Translations under genes and position numbers: made by a program
The notes under the pieces: generated by a model
The model's database searches: none
Seen by the model: only the letters and a program-made list of their open reading frames with translations
What the model was told of the DNA's origin: nothing
Assembly (NCBI RefSeq): GCF_039555335.1
Contig: NC_092646.1
Location: 31,998,880 to 32,062,879 of the forward strand
DNA from: Amphiura filiformis
Lineage: Eukaryota; Echinodermata; Ophiuroidea; Amphilepidida; Amphiuridae
Length of the DNA: 64,000 bases
Direction: 5' to 3'
In this document: positions 44,161 to 55,560 of the stretch, in pieces
How positions within the stretch are numbered: the stretch's first letter is position 1
How the letters are laid out: every line of letters starts with the position of its first letter

Positions 44161-44834
44161 GTAATATCAGTACGACAGCAACTTCGTGACCTCTTTTGTT
44201 CGACAGAAAATTTATACGGGTTGGTGAACACGGGTTACGTAACACAATGTTGAAATTTTAGCCGGCAAACGCTTTTTATCAAAAAGCTCCAGAAATGGAA
44301 GACACGGGTCGTATATTGCTCCATTTATGTACCATGACCACAGATAAGATATCAAACATTTGTGTAAAGCAACAAATAACGTGTAAAAGTTGAATTAAAT
44401 GGAAAATAAAGAAGCTTGAACATGTCCAAAGTAGCTCGGAAAATGAGAAAAATTGCATGTCACGAACACAAAAATGTTCATATCATCAAGCAAGAAAAAG
44501 CGCCGGAATCAAAAATGGGTGTCATGTTATAGAATAACTAAAGTTAGCTTGCCTGAAAATTTCATGATTTTTGGTTGGGGTATATTTTTAGTCGCATATT
44601 GAACATGTTGAACATGTTGAAATGTTTATCTTTGTGCGTGACCACTGTCACGCCATATATTGTACGGCCGATGTTTTTCCTGCAAAGAAACTGTCATTGT
44701 CAATTGTCCATTGTTGGTTATTTAACTTGAAAATAATACTCCCAACGATCAAACAATTTTAAAAGTCAGCATAAAGTTTGTGTTACATTATTTGGACGGT
44801 GTTATTCATTCCAGAAATAGAATACATGAGTGAG

Positions 44835-45300
44835 CACGGTTGTTTGATGGGATCATTTATTATTTTTTCAAACAAAACATTATGCACAACCAAATTTTAG
44901 GCTTAAACAGCTAAAAGTGATATCATGCTATTGTATACAGATGATTTTGAGTCATTCTCAACTTTAATTTCCCCTCTTTAACACAGTTATTCACTTTTAT
45001 AGTAATTTTAAAGCTTTTTTGGATATAGAATGTATCTGTTAATGACAAAATTGGTGGCGCTATTTAGTTACTGGAAATTACTCTTTCAAGCTTTTAATAC
45101 AAACAGATTCCTTTTATTGTTTGATAAAATATGTTTATAAAATTTCCTTGTTGCTTGTTTCACCTATTCAGCTGTTTTAATGGCAGTATTAATCACCTAA
45201 CCCTTGCAAATAAAGAAACATGATTTAGGATCAATAGCGCCATCTATAGTTTGCATTTAGTTAATAATGAAGCCAATTCTATATACATCAAACAGCCGTG
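44835..45300. mobile_element. MITE CACGGTTGTTTGATG, TGAG duplication (466 bp)
   Basis: CACGGTTGTTTGATG at the left and CATCAAACAGCCGTG at the right are complementary with one change. TGAG is at 44831-44834 and 45301-45304. A 3'-truncated relative lies at 19449-19727. Confidence 0.88.
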
Positions 45301-45354
45301 TGAGCCACTGAGTGGGAATAACATTGCTATTATTGTCACCGAATTAATCATATC

Positions 45355-45421
45355 TCTGGTATGGCTTAGTGGTAAATACATGTATTTATAAGTTCGATCT
45401 CGGTTCGAACCCCGCAAGCAC
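45355..45421 (+). tRNA. tRNA-like sequence, degenerate
   Basis: TGGCTTAGTGGTAA fits an A box and GGTTCGAACCC fits a B box at ordinary spacing, and T-rich DNA follows. The acceptor and T stems do not pair convincingly. Likely a tRNA pseudogene or SINE head. Confidence 0.4.
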
Positions 45422-46172
45422 CTTTCTTTGATTTTTGATTTGATTTAACTCATATTTTTAAATCCTAGTTTTCATATTTTTATTAAAGCCATAATATACG
45501 ATTTCGGGCAAATTTGAAGTTTTGTTATTCCAAAAATTATAACAATATTTATAATATTAGTAAATAAATGTCAGGAAGGTTTTCACGTTACATTTGAAGC
45601 AGAAGTAGCGAGATAAAAATGAAAGAAAACACTTAATATCTTGAACGCTTAACTGTGGTGTTCTATGGGGGAATAGTCTTAATAAGACATCAAAGTTAGT
45701 TGCTCTATCTAGACAATCTTGGCTGATTCCAATTAGGTGTAATCCGAGGTGTAAGTTGGACATTGTGTAAAAATTACAAATATGCCAAAATATTAGGTTT
45801 GAAATTCGTGCATCTCATGATTTGATATGTATGCATAAAAGCTCATAAAATATGTTGCCGATAGGGGAGGGGTCTAGTCCAATTAAAAAATCGTGAAAAT
45901 CTGTGTTGACGTTCCTTTATTTGACATGTTTGATAGGCCTATATATATTCTTGAACTTTTCAAAATTACTTAAGTTTGACATGCTTTATTTGATTATTTC
46001 ATATTGAAAGCTACTGAACTTAAATGCATTTTTTTATAAAAGATATGAACTCGAATGTAGGATTAGGCTTAAACATGAACAAGAAATAAATCATGAAAAA
46101 GGTGGGCCTTCAAGCTGACATTCATTAGGCCTATATTATTAAAGACAAAAGGGAGAGGAAAAAAGAAAAGAA

Positions 46173-46246
46173 AAACGAACTCATGGGAATCGAACTCTCA
46201 ACCTTCCGCACTGCACACCTTCGCTCTGTCCACTAAGCCATCGCAA
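46173..46246 (-). tRNA. tRNA-like sequence, degenerate, opposite arm
   Basis: On the - strand TGGCTTAGTGGACAGAGCG is a good A box and AGTTCGATTCC a good B box, about 74 nt in all, followed by a pyrimidine tract on that strand. The D-stem GCT/AGC pairs but the other stems are poor. It faces the copy at 45355-45421. Confidence 0.42.
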
Positions 46247-46998
46247 CTTGTTCGAGCAAAGGGTATTCTTTTGCTGTCTTATTTCTCGTAAACATGTTCA
46301 AGGATCTCACTCAACAACAATCTTTTCAAAACTGCTTGTACTTCAGTTAAATGAGATGATACTACCTTCTTTGACAACTACAATATTTTGTTACACAATA
46401 GAGTATAAAATATATAACAATAGACGTTTTTAATTGCTATATTAATCAATATAACATGCCTAATAGACAGCGCCGGCTGGGATCCATTTCGTGAAGCATC
46501 GTGACACTTGCAACGTGCGCTTACGACACGAGGACTCAAAGAACGCAACTTTTCAACCTACTACTAGGTTATTCCACCGCTCATTTTCGCTGAAATTTTA
46601 ATACAAGCTGTGGTTAATTAATGTTTATCATAACAGAAAAGCATTAGACCGGCGTTTCCTCAAAGCTATAGATATAACCATTTTAGTGATCGTGACATGC
46701 ATTTTCTCTCATTTTTTAGGCTACTTCGCGCACCAAAAGCATTCATTTTTTCCACAATAATTCAACTTTTACACGTTATTCTTTGCCTTATACTCATGTT
46801 TCATATCTTATCGATGGGCTCAATATGGAAATGAAGGGAGAAACGACTCGTGTATTCCATTTTTTGATGTTTTCTGAAAAACCGTATTTGCCACCTGATT
46901 TTCAACATTGCGTTACGTAACAGCAGAGGTCACGCCGGTAAAAATTACCGGAAGTGAGCTAAGTTGCTGTCGTACTGATATTTGTAGTGCAGACTGTG

Positions 46999-47235
46999 CA
47001 GTGGGCACACCTGACGTTGAAATCATGTTGAAATTTCAATATCAAAATCAATTTCGATGTTGAAATCACGTTGTATTTGCAAATGGATTTCAGGTTGAAA
47101 TTTCAATGTTGTATCAACGTTGAAATTTCAACCTGATTTCAACTTAGTAACCTCTACGTTGAAATCAGGTTAGGTTGAAACTTCGACGTTGTATCAACGT
47201 TGATTCAATGTCGAAATCCTAACCTGTGCCCACTG
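46999..47235. mobile_element. Subrepeat element with CAGTGGGCACA ends (237 bp)
   Basis: CAGTGGGCACA and TGTGCCCACTG form the ends. The interior is packed with GTTGAAATTTCAA-type units in both orientations. It ends 10 bp before the putative gene G donor sequence. A relative is at 14240-14440, upstream of gene D. Confidence 0.75.
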
Positions 47236-47639
47236 GGAAGGCAAGGCAAGTCAGGTTGAAAGATTTGGGAAAAATAGTTTCGGGAAAACAGACAGGAAAA
47301 TGTGTTCTTTTACAGCCATTAGCATGAATAGAAAGAACCACAGTATCATTATGTGCATCTGTCCTTGGGTTTTGGTATTAATCTTTTAAACAAAAAAATA
47401 CAAATACGAATTCCATACAGACAAGTAGTAATTTCAGAATATGATATTCTTTTTCTTTCAGATGCTGTGAATATTAGTCAATGTGGAGTATAATCACCAC
47501 CAGGATACAGGTACCAACTCTTAATTTGTCTCGTCCGATTCTTTACTGAAGACATCTGTGAAATATTTGACTTGGTCCATGCTGAATATAGAATGATATT
47601 TATATCTACCCAAGGACACGCTCGTTGAACACTTTTAAA
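47236..47639 (+). promoter_or_regulatory. Gene G intron, 3' splice site and leader
   Basis: The acceptor TTTCAG ends at 47461 and the exon starts ATG CTG TGA (47462-47470). AAGGCAAGT at 47243-47251 would give a GC-AG intron of 216 nt (47246-47461), the same length as in gene D. Confidence 0.55.
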
Positions 47640-47747
47640 ATGAATGTAAGACTTTTAAAACCACTTGCTTGTAGATTTTGTGGAATCTACCTCTATTCTT
47701 TGAATAGATTGAAAGGTCACGTTGACAGACATGATCAAATATGTTAG
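47640..47747 (+). CDS. Gene G N-terminal finger fragment (35 aa)
   Basis: ATG 47640 encodes M-N-V-R-L-L-K-P-L-A, CRFCGIYLYSLNRLKGH and VDRH, then DQIC and TAG. Two bases are missing from the family CATATGATC (here CATGATC), so the N-terminal finger is detached from the array. It could be made as a separate peptide or act as an upstream ORF. Confidence 0.6.
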   Translation: MNVRLLKPLACRFCGIYLYSLNRLKGHVDRHDQIC

Positions 47748-48870
47748 AGCTGCTAGAATCAAAAAGACTAGAGAGACACTCAAAAGACCTCAAAAATCTG
47801 TCAATCTAAAAGGATACACATACACCAAAACTCACACTGAAGAGAAACCTTATCAGTGTGAGTATTGTCAGAAATGTTTTGAGCAAAGTAGTTTTCTCAA
47901 ACAACACATCAGAACTCACACTAAAGAGAAGCCCTACCAGTGTGAGTATTGTCAGAAATGTTTTACGCTATCTAGTCATCTTCAAAGACACATCAGAACG
48001 CACACGAAAAAGAAACCCTATCAGTGTGAATATTGTCGAAACTGTTTTGCACACCCAAGTAATCTTAAGAGACACATCAAAATTCACACAAAAGAGAAAC
48101 CACATCAGTGCCAGTATTGTCAGAAATGCTTTAGAGAAAAAGGTGCTCTCAAAAGCCACATCAGAACTCATACTAAAGAGAAACCCTATCAGTGTGAGTA
48201 TTGTCAGAAATGCTTTGCACAATATTGTCATCTCAAAGATCACATCAGAACTCACACGAAAGAGAAACCCTATCAGTGTGAATATTGTCAAACCTGTTTT
48301 ACGCTATCTGCTACTCTTAAGCGTCACTTAAGAACTCACACAAAAGAGAAACCCTATCAGTGTGAATATTGTCGAAACTGCTTTGCACAAAAAAGTAGTC
48401 TCAACAGACACATCAAAATTCACACAGAAGAGCAACCACATCAGTGCCAGTATTGTCAGAAATGCTTTACAGATTCGGGTAATCTCAAAATCCACATTAG
48501 CAGAACTCATACTAAAGTGAAATCCTATCAGTGTGAGTATTGTCAGAAATGCTTCGCACAATTTAGTCATCTCAAAGAACACATCAGAATTCACACTAAA
48601 GAGAAGCCTTATCAATGCGAGTATTGTCCGAAATGCTTTGCGCGAAGTAGTCATCTCAAACAGCACATCAGAACCCACACTAAAGAGAAACCCTATCAGT
48701 GTAATTATTGTCCGAAATGCTATGCGCAAAATATTGATCTCAAAAGACACATGAGAACCCACACTAAAGAAAAACCCTATCAGTGTGAATATTGTCAGAA
48801 ATGCTTTACACGAAATAGTGATCTCAAAAGACACACCAGAAACCACACTAAAGAAAAACCCTATCAGTGA
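47731..48870 (+). CDS. Gene G: 12-finger C2H2 protein (379 aa), N-terminal finger lost
   Basis: After the 2-nt deletion the internal ATG 47731 (family Met in H-M-I-K-Y-V) opens M-I-K-Y-V-R-A-A-R and the basic spacer, then twelve intact fingers. Their helices are [99 protein letters not shown] and TRNSDLKRH. Finger 11 has Tyr in place of the core Phe (CPKCYAQ becomes C-x3-Y). It ends KEKPYQ and TGA, two bases short of the family CAGTGTGAA. It overlaps the detached N-terminal frame by 17 nt, so reinitiation is conceivable. No effector domain. Confidence 0.85.
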   Translation: MIKYVRAARIKKTRETLKRPQKSVNLKGYTYTKTHTEEKPYQCEYCQKCFEQSSFLKQHIRTHTKEKPYQCEYCQKCFTLSSHLQRHIRTHTKKKPYQCEYCRNCFAHPSNLKRHIKIHTKEKPHQCQYCQKCFREKGALKSHIRTHTKEKPYQCEYCQKCFAQYCHLKDHIRTHTKEKPYQCEYCQTCFTLSATLKRHLRTHTKEKPYQCEYCRNCFAQKSSLNRHIKIHTEEQPHQCQYCQKCFTDSGNLKIHISRTHTKVKSYQCEYCQKCFAQFSHLKEHIRIHTKEKPYQCEYCPKCFARSSHLKQHIRTHTKEKPYQCNYCPKCYAQNIDLKRHMRTHTKEKPYQCEYCQKCFTRNSDLKRHTRNHTKEKPYQ

Positions 48871-49196
48871 ATATTGTCAGAAATGTTTTGCGCAACCGGG
48901 TACTCTCAAACGCCACATCAAAACTCACAACTCCCACTAAAGACAAACCCTATCAGTGTGAGCATTCTAGTATTGGGACCCGCCATGAATAAAATTATTA
49001 TCATTAATTGTGCACATCGTGATAATTACATTGAAGTTTGATTAATATTTAGCTTATAAGCTCCAATAAATAAGTTTCTGTAAACATGATACAGTAAATG
49101 ACTCAGCTGCACACAGCCCAAGTACATGTGGTGGAAAATGTAGTTTTTATTTGTGCACTTGTGCATGTAGGGGAAACTGATCCTCCTTTAAAACAT
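48871..49196 (+). other. Gene G 3' region
   Basis: Shifted-frame finger AQPGTLKRH, then decay. AATAAA lies near 48989 and 49066 and could serve polyadenylation. The R1 repeat and the common 3' UTR found after C, E and F are absent. Confidence 0.5.
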
Positions 49197-49197
49197 A

Positions 49198-49815
49198 AGA
49201 CAGCGTTCAAGCTTTGACTTTCGTTTGGTGGCCAGAATGGTGGGAACCCAGTCCCCGCACTCCGTGCATCTGCGGGTATTCATGCTCGTCGAAAATTTTG
49301 CGAAATAAGGGGTGTTTTTAGATGAAGAAACACGATTCGCGAAACACACAAATTCAAACCACGTGTTCGCGAAATTGAAAAAAAAAGGTATTTTCATCGA
49401 GCAGCCTATGCGTTTCTGCCAGAAAAGTGTATATTAGAAATAACGTTCGCGTTTTAGCGAAAATAGGGATATTGTCGAAGGGCAAATAATTCGCGAAATC
49501 CATAAAAACTTCGCGAAATGGGATGCAAAAGGGGGTGTTTTTAAAGTTCACCGACAAGCATGAATACCCGCGGATGCACGGAGTGCGGGGACAGGGGGTG
49601 GGAACTTAAAGTGAAAGATATCCTACTTAAAGGAACATTTTCTAGGGTGAAATTTTGTGTAGAAACTGAATCTGACATAAAAAGGGATAATTATCAACTT
49701 GAAAATTTTCCCCATAGCACTGTACAGGCATATTTCTGCCCGAAGTCCTCAAATTTGAGTGAAAATTGGTGCAAAAAAAATAAGTCCTTCAAAATGGGGA
49801 TACTCAGGCACAGTG
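49198..49815. mobile_element. Partial copy of the GACAGCGTTCAAGC element
   Basis: It matches 50657-50915 on both sides of the inserted 350 bp MITE ('gacagcgttcaagctttgac', 'gtgaaagatatcctacttaa', 'aagtccttcaaaatggggat'). It then ends. Confidence 0.75.
49247..49596. mobile_element. MITE CCCAGTCCCCGCACTCC, 8 bp duplication (350 bp)
   Basis: The ends CCCAGTCCCCGCACTCCGTG and complement are about 38 bp with two changes. GGTGGGAA is at 49239-49246 and 49597-49604. The empty site is visible in the paralogous copy at about 50694-50705 (GGTGGAAAC). An 8 bp duplication suggests a hAT- or P-like origin. The interior has repeated TTCGCGAAA. Confidence 0.88.
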
Positions 49816-50654
49816 TAATTTACCCATTACCAACTTCAAAGTAATGCGCCATATTGCCTTAGCTCCAAAGCTGCAGCACCCATATTTTTCCAACCGTCAA
49901 ATATGTTGATAAATCACTCATGAACTTTCATGTTCATTTATTTTTCAGGTTCAAATTAAATTTAGGGGGTCAGGGGACGAGTATAATTATTTTGTTGTGG
50001 TTTTACTGGAATTTGGGGGGGGGGGGCAAAATAAAATTTCAGGGGCACAATCGGAAAAAATACATAATACCGGTTTTGTTTTTTAGAGAGACTCTATTTG
50101 AGCATTTCATGTATTTGAGCTTCCAAAAAAGGTTTTATTGGGATGATAAATTATGTGCGTGTAGCGTGCAAACATTTTGTATTTTACACTATTTTCACCC
50201 ATGATGGGGATGAAAATGCCTTTATTGTGACAATGTTCGCACACAGTGCGCAAACGTTTGGTATTTTACACTTTTTTAGCCCATGATCGGGGTGAATTTG
50301 GGTGGAAAAGGGGTTCCTTTCCCCTTTTATTTTCCTTTGCCCTCCAGATATCGATTTTCTTTTATCTTTGTCATGGGGGCACTTTCACCCTGGCTATACG
50401 CTACTGCCGAAATAGTGTGTTTCGCTATTTGATGGGCCAGTTCGCGTGATCACGAAGCGCATAATTTTATAATTTTACCCTATTTGGGCCCAAAACACGA
50501 TGCTTTTTGACTTGTATGATGTGCTAAAAAAGTTGCATATATAGGGCAATTTTTTTTCTCCTTATGTCCCCCATGCAAAAGGGTGGAAACGTGTACCCCC
50601 AGTTCTCCAAGCTTCCTCTGCCTGTTATTGTAAGTCATGATTTAGTTGTATATA
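49816..50654. other. Repeat-rich intergenic
   Basis: 'gtattttacact...tttagcccatgat' phrases repeat at 50170-50290. 50455-50610 shares text with 61207-61345 in reverse. No gene recognised. Confidence 0.4.
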
Positions 50655-51641
50655 TGACAGCGTTCAAGCTTTGACTTGCGTTTGGCGGACAGAATGGTGG
50701 AAACTTAAAGTGAAAGATATCCTACTTAAAGGAACATTTTCTACGGTGAAATTTTGTGTAGAAACTGAATCTGACATAAAAAATGCATAATTATCAACTT
50801 GAACATTTTCCCCATAGCACTGTACAGGCATATTTCTGCCCGGACTCCACAAATTGGAGCAAAAATTGGAGCAAAAAAAATAAGTCCTTCAAAATGGGGA
50901 TACTCAGGGCTAAACAAAAAACATGTTGCTCTAGAGGGAGGCATTGGTAAGGGCAACATGTCTTTTGTTTAGCCTCAAACCTCCCAATTTTGAAGGACTG
51001 ATTTTTTTTGCAAAATCTGTGACTTTTTTCACGCCCTCAAAATCCGGTGGGGGTAGCATTTTGCAAGTTATTTTATTTTCTGTAGATCTAGCTTACTTGT
51101 TTGTTATATCACCATTTCGCTAATGAAATACTGAGCAAATAAACACTAAAAGCATCCCTATAGCTCATACCATTGTGGAGATATGGCGTTTTCAAATTGA
51201 AAATGATGCAAATATTGTATATTTTTCTAAATCAATTGTCACCCGAACCCTCAAGTTTCTACCCCTGCTACAAAAATAAAGAAATATATGGATCCCATTC
51301 AATGCTTTTAATATCACAACTGTACCCTTGTTACACAATTAGAATAGAAAATTAGGCAGTATTTAATAGTTTTCATGTTAAATTCATATACTCACAGGAA
51401 ATCTGCAAGTCAAAATTTTTGTCACCCCAAAATGGCCATTTTCGGCCAAAATCGGACCAAAAAATGATTTTTTCTCAAAATCTATAAAAGATAGGGAGTT
51501 TTAAGTGCCAAAATCTGAAACTAGATGACATTTTACCCTGAAACATATAAACAATCAAGAATTTTGGTTCTTTTCATCCCTAAATACTTTTTTCACACGC
51601 GTGTCCGCCAAACGTAAGTCAAATCTTGAACGCTGTCATAT
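50655..51641. mobile_element. TIR element TATGACAGCGTTCAAG (987 bp)
   Basis: TATGACAGCGTTCAAGCTTT at 50655 pairs with the complement ending at 51641. About 38 bp of homology continues through TTTGGCGGAC. The target duplication is probably TA. It contains an internal hairpin (ACATGTTG ... CAACATGT, 50925-50965). Confidence 0.75.
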
Positions 51642-51659
51642 AGTGATAATAAATTAATA

Positions 51660-52053
51660 TGTAGGCTTACTCAGGGGGGGGCACTGTACCCAATGACCCC
51701 TTTTTGTGTTATTGTCCGGGGGGGTCACTCCCATTGTGGCCTGTACACCATCCGCGATAATTAAAACGCGTAAAAAGCGTAGTTTTTCGTGGGTAGGCAC
51801 GATACGCGTGTACCGTGTTTAGGGTGTCAAAAACGTGAAAAATGGGGAAAAAGGGTAGCAAAATTGCAATTGCTAATACGCGAAAATGAAATTTAGGGTA
51901 TCCCTGCCATTTAAGATAGGGAGTGCCTCCCCCGGGGGCCTACTGCATGAAACATTATTGTAAAAATTGTCAACACTAAAGAAGAACAAAGATATTGTAC
52001 CTTTTTAATGATTAAATGAGCAGACCAGAAGGGACTGACACAAACCTCCATTA
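51660..52053. mobile_element. Small G-run TIR element and flank
   Basis: 51717-51941: CCGGGGGGGTCACTCCC pairs with GGGAGTGCCTCCCCCGG. The interior has 'aaacgcgtaaaaa' phrases. 51950-52050 is the reverse of 61040-61160. Confidence 0.6.
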
Positions 52054-52514
52054 AGGGGTGGTGCAATAATGATGTGTACCTGGGGGGTGAATTATAGGGT
52101 GGGGCAAAGATTTTTGGCAGGTCAAAAGGGGGGGCAAGCATTTTTGGCAGGTCGAAAGGGGGGGTCAAGCGATATTTGGCAGGTCGAAAGGGGGGGGCAA
52201 GCAATTTTTGGCACAGATATTTTGGGCACCGTTTTATATTACGCCCTAAAAAGGCGTAGGAAACCGTTACGAGCACGTTCGAATATGCAAAATTTCCTGC
52301 TCGCTGCGCTCCAATTATATGTTAAGACAATTTAAGGTTTTAAATTTGGGTTCCCCAAAATCTTGCATATGTAAGGGGGGGGGGGTAAAGATTTTTTGGC
52401 ACGTCAAAAGGGGGGGGGGCAAAGGTTTTTGGCACGCCGAAAGGGGGGGCAAAGATTTTTTGGCAAGGCCAAAGGGGCGGGGGGGCAAGCGATTTTTGGC
52501 AGACCATTTTGACT
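52054..52514. mobile_element. GGGGTGGTGCAATAAT MITE, right end truncated
   Basis: The left end GGGGTGGTGCAATAATGAT and all interior modules are present. It stops at 'ggcagaccattttga' without the right terminal repeat. Confidence 0.75.
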
Positions 52515-53823
52515 ATTGAATGACTTACGGACGGTATCAAATTTACATAAAGGACCTGATCAAATACCCTTTTCTGGAATGAACTTTTATTCTGGTTTTA
52601 CTGGAACATTTGCCCGTGTAGCGCGCGAAAAAAATTCAGGCTATTTTATATTTTTTGCTTCAGGACTAATGTTACTAAAGTTTTACCCCCCCACTCTACG
52701 TGCCCCAAAGCTTTTTAACCCCCCTTGTTCATACACCCAAAACTTTTTTACCCCCCCCCCCCCTATTCAGAACTCCTAAAATTTTATGACCCCCCTACAT
52801 ATTTTCCAGCGGCATCCAGCCTCCCCTACCAAAGTATTTATGAACACTTCCTTATATCACGTATATTTCAATAGGACGTATATTTAGTGGTGTGTTCCCT
52901 ACCTGCCTGACGGCAGCACACCACTAAATCCTTCCGCATTTGGTGTAACCCTTGATAGTCCCGGTAAACATACTAACATAGGTCGGAAGTGCAAACAAGT
53001 GGGTGTCCCTTGGGAGCAAGATGAGTAGCCATGATTGTTTATTATAATTAAATTAAAAGATATGCAATTGGTAAATGTTCAGAATATCACAAAATGGTGC
53101 ATCTTGATCTGGTCAAAAAGTTTGGCTCCCACAACTAATCCGCGTACGGACATGGTATGGGGGCATATTCGTGCAAGCTAAAAATAAGGGTGGCGCTGTT
53201 CAGGTCCCCGTAGCTTAAAAGTTAGTCTCAACTTGTGTCAAAACCCCATTTTAAATTAGATTTTAATCTTTATTTAAGACATTGATGCTACCAAAATATG
53301 AAAAATGGTTTTACATGGGGTAGAAAAACAAACTTACTTTCATGTATAGTTACACGTATTTCAATGGGAGTTTATTTAGTGGTGTGCGCCCTGACCTGCC
53401 CGTAACAGATAGAGCGCCGCCATTTGACCAAAATCAGCTAGCGAGTTGGGAGTTTATATATCCTGGCCCCGGGATCCTGGCACTATAAAGCTTCACAATT
53501 GTTTACATTTTGTCTTGCAAAATTACAGCCTAACTTTCGCCAACTTCGTGATGCGCTAATCTTTTCTTTTCTTCATTTCAGCCTGCTTCATTTATACTTC
53601 TGGAGACGGGTAAATTGATATGAAATTAAATAATAATGGTCATGTGGTTGTTGGGCTGGCTTTGATCGAAAAATCTATCTTTTATCCGGGTCTTTTATGC
53701 ACGACGACACGATAGTTGCTGTGTGCATAATTATAAGCTATCGGTTGTTCATACGAAAGTTAGAACATTTCGAAGGCTGGCTGTCAACATGGTCATCCAG
53801 TACGTAAAAATTTGGTAAGCTTA
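52515..53823. other. Repeat fragments, no gene
   Basis: 52660-52850 is a C-run half-element (relative of 8085-8265). 52890-52950 shares text with 8790-8840. 53460-53660 matches 12999-13170. No coding sequence recognised. Confidence 0.45.
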
Positions 53824-54075
53824 GGGACCGTTCACAAACACTTGTAAGGGGGGCCTGATGCAAAAAAGGAGGTCCCTGTAAATTTGTGACCCGCCTAAGG
53901 GAGGGCTTGAAAAAATTACCACAAATTTTCCTGGAAAAATTGAGTTTATATGCTTTATGGGGTTCACCCATAATTTTCATGTCAAAAAGGGGGGCTGAAA
54001 TTTTCGAGGTCTGTAAAGGGGGGATACAATTTTTTTGCATCAGGCCCCCCCTTACAAGTGTTTGTGAACGGTCGC
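53824..54075. mobile_element. MITE GGGACCGTTCACAAAC, TTA duplication (252 bp)
   Basis: The ends are complementary over about 30 bp. TTA is at 53821-53823 and 54076-54078. It is a second complete copy of the family at 20207-20486. Confidence 0.85.
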
Positions 54076-54334
54076 TTATAGTTTTCATTGTTTTACAGCA
54101 TCATATGTTTGATACTTGAGACCTCGATCTAGCTTCGAATTTGCACACAATAGTTACGCATGCGATGCTAGAGTGCTTTGCTATCGTTTTTTTGGTCGGA
54201 AAGCGGCGCAATTTTTTGCAACGGATGTTAATAAATTCTTAATTCTGTTTTGCTGAAATTTGCATGAAGGCGCTTGAACTGACAATAGCGATAGTATCAA
54301 AGAATAGCAACACTGACTGCTAATCAATGAGAAT

Positions 54335-54760
54335 AACTTAGCGCAATTATGAACCACATTTTGAAATTAACACAATTATAATGAACAAAATGTTGCAATT
54401 ATGAAACTTTCAAAATGCTCAATGAAAATAGTGCAAATTAGCGCAAGTATGAAGTAAATGTTGCAATTATGAAACCTCTTCACTCTAGTGGTAATTGCGC
54501 TATTTCGCTATTTTCAAAACTGGCTTTAAAAGTAATCGTGTTATCAACCACATTTGAAATTAGCGCAATTATGAACTAACTTGTTTGAATTATTGCAATT
54601 ATCAAATATGACTTAATGGTAATTGCGCAATTTGGCGTGAAATTTTGTCATTTTCAGTTTACCTCTTTACTCTAGTGATAATTGTGCTATTTTGCTATTT
54701 TCAAATCTTCTTCAAAAGTTGCGCAATTTTTCGCTCAATTGCGCAATTTTGACATATTCA
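54335..54760. repeat. Diverged repeats of GCGCAATTATGAA / ACTCTAGTGGTAATTGCGC
   Basis: 'gcgcaattatgaac' and 'attgcaattatgaaac' recur. The block 'cctcttcactctagtggtaattgcgctattt' near 54475 repeats near 54660, a period of about 185 bp. Confidence 0.65.
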
Positions 54761-54843
54761 CTTTTTATGCATTTGTCCTGATAGGGCCAAAAAAAAGTTG
54801 TTTGTTTGTCCTCCACCGCCCGCTCCTCAGATTAAGGCCTGAC

Positions 54844-54848
<5 letters not shown>

Positions 54849-54880
<32 letters not shown>

Positions 54881-54915
54881 AAATAAGTAAAATTCAATTT
54901 TTTTTTCAGATTTTT
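54849..54915. repeat. Poly(T) tracts
   Basis: An uninterrupted T run of about 30 nt is followed by two shorter runs. This could be the A-tail of a minus-strand retrocopy, but no source is visible. Confidence 0.8.
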
Positions 54916-54924
54916 TTTTTTCAC

Positions 54925-55560
54925 TGGTAAGTCTGTTTAGGAGATCACAATGATTCACAGTATCAAAGGCTGCGCTAACTTAGGTCCAGAAGGACCAAAA
55001 ACACGCCTTCACGCTTGGCAAGATGTTGCATGATGTCACTCTTTACTTTAAATAGCGGTGCCTCCGTACTGTGGAGAGGCCTGTACGCTGACTGTAAAGG
55101 ATCACACAGTTCATTGCTCTATAGCAGAGATTTGCTTGATGACATGTATCTCAATTACCTTGGACACATAAGGAATGTTTGAAACAGGGCGGTAGTTCTT
55201 AAGCGTTTCAGGGTTGAGAAATTGCTTCTTGATTTTTGTTATGATTGGAACAAATATGTCTGGATGCCGCTTAATAAACCATGTGGGTATGGGATCAAGA
55301 CAACACGATTTGGCAGGTGATTTCTGAACATACTCAAGAACATCATTCTCACTTAGTATATCGAAATTCGTGAAAGAACAAGATACACTTCTTTTTCAGG
55401 GTCCACATTAGTGGAGGTCTCATTACACAACTCAACAACATCATTTTCAAGACACTTATATATATTAGAAACATTTTCACTGAAAAATGAGGCAAACTTG
55501 TTACAGTATAATGATGATTTCCGCAATGCAACTGTGATGTTCATTATTTCTATTCATAAT
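54925..55560 (-). pseudogene. Non-LTR retrotransposon RT N-terminal/palm relic
   Basis: On the - strand, in order: CNKFASFFSENVSNIY, then KSPAKSCCLDPIPTWFIKRH, then LKNYRPVSNIPYVSKVIE and, after stops and shifts, AAFDTVNHCDLLNRL (RT motif A). The order and wording match CR1/L2-type ORF2. The stretch usually lying between the DPIPTW and NYRPVSN motifs is shortened (internal deletion). Stops follow VIKQISAIEQ. Confidence 0.85.

Larger units (their letters stand above)
44163..46982. mobile_element. 2.8 kb long-inverted-repeat element carrying tRNA-like sequences
   Basis: AATATCAGTACGACAGCAAC (44163) is complemented at 46963-46982. The arms stay recognisably homologous for about 330 bp: TTACGTAACACAATGTTGAA and complement, 'gataagatat', AATAACGTGTAAAAGTTGAA and complement, and TGCATGTCACGA and complement. 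The interior contains a 466 bp MITE and two convergent tRNA-like sequences. There is no transposase-like frame. Target duplication unclear. Confidence 0.75.

Noticed and set aside
54849-54915. Poly(T) as the A-tail of the neighbouring minus-strand RT relic
   Set aside because: The RT relic at 54925-55560 lacks its C-terminus and 3' UTR next to the tract, so a direct link cannot be shown.
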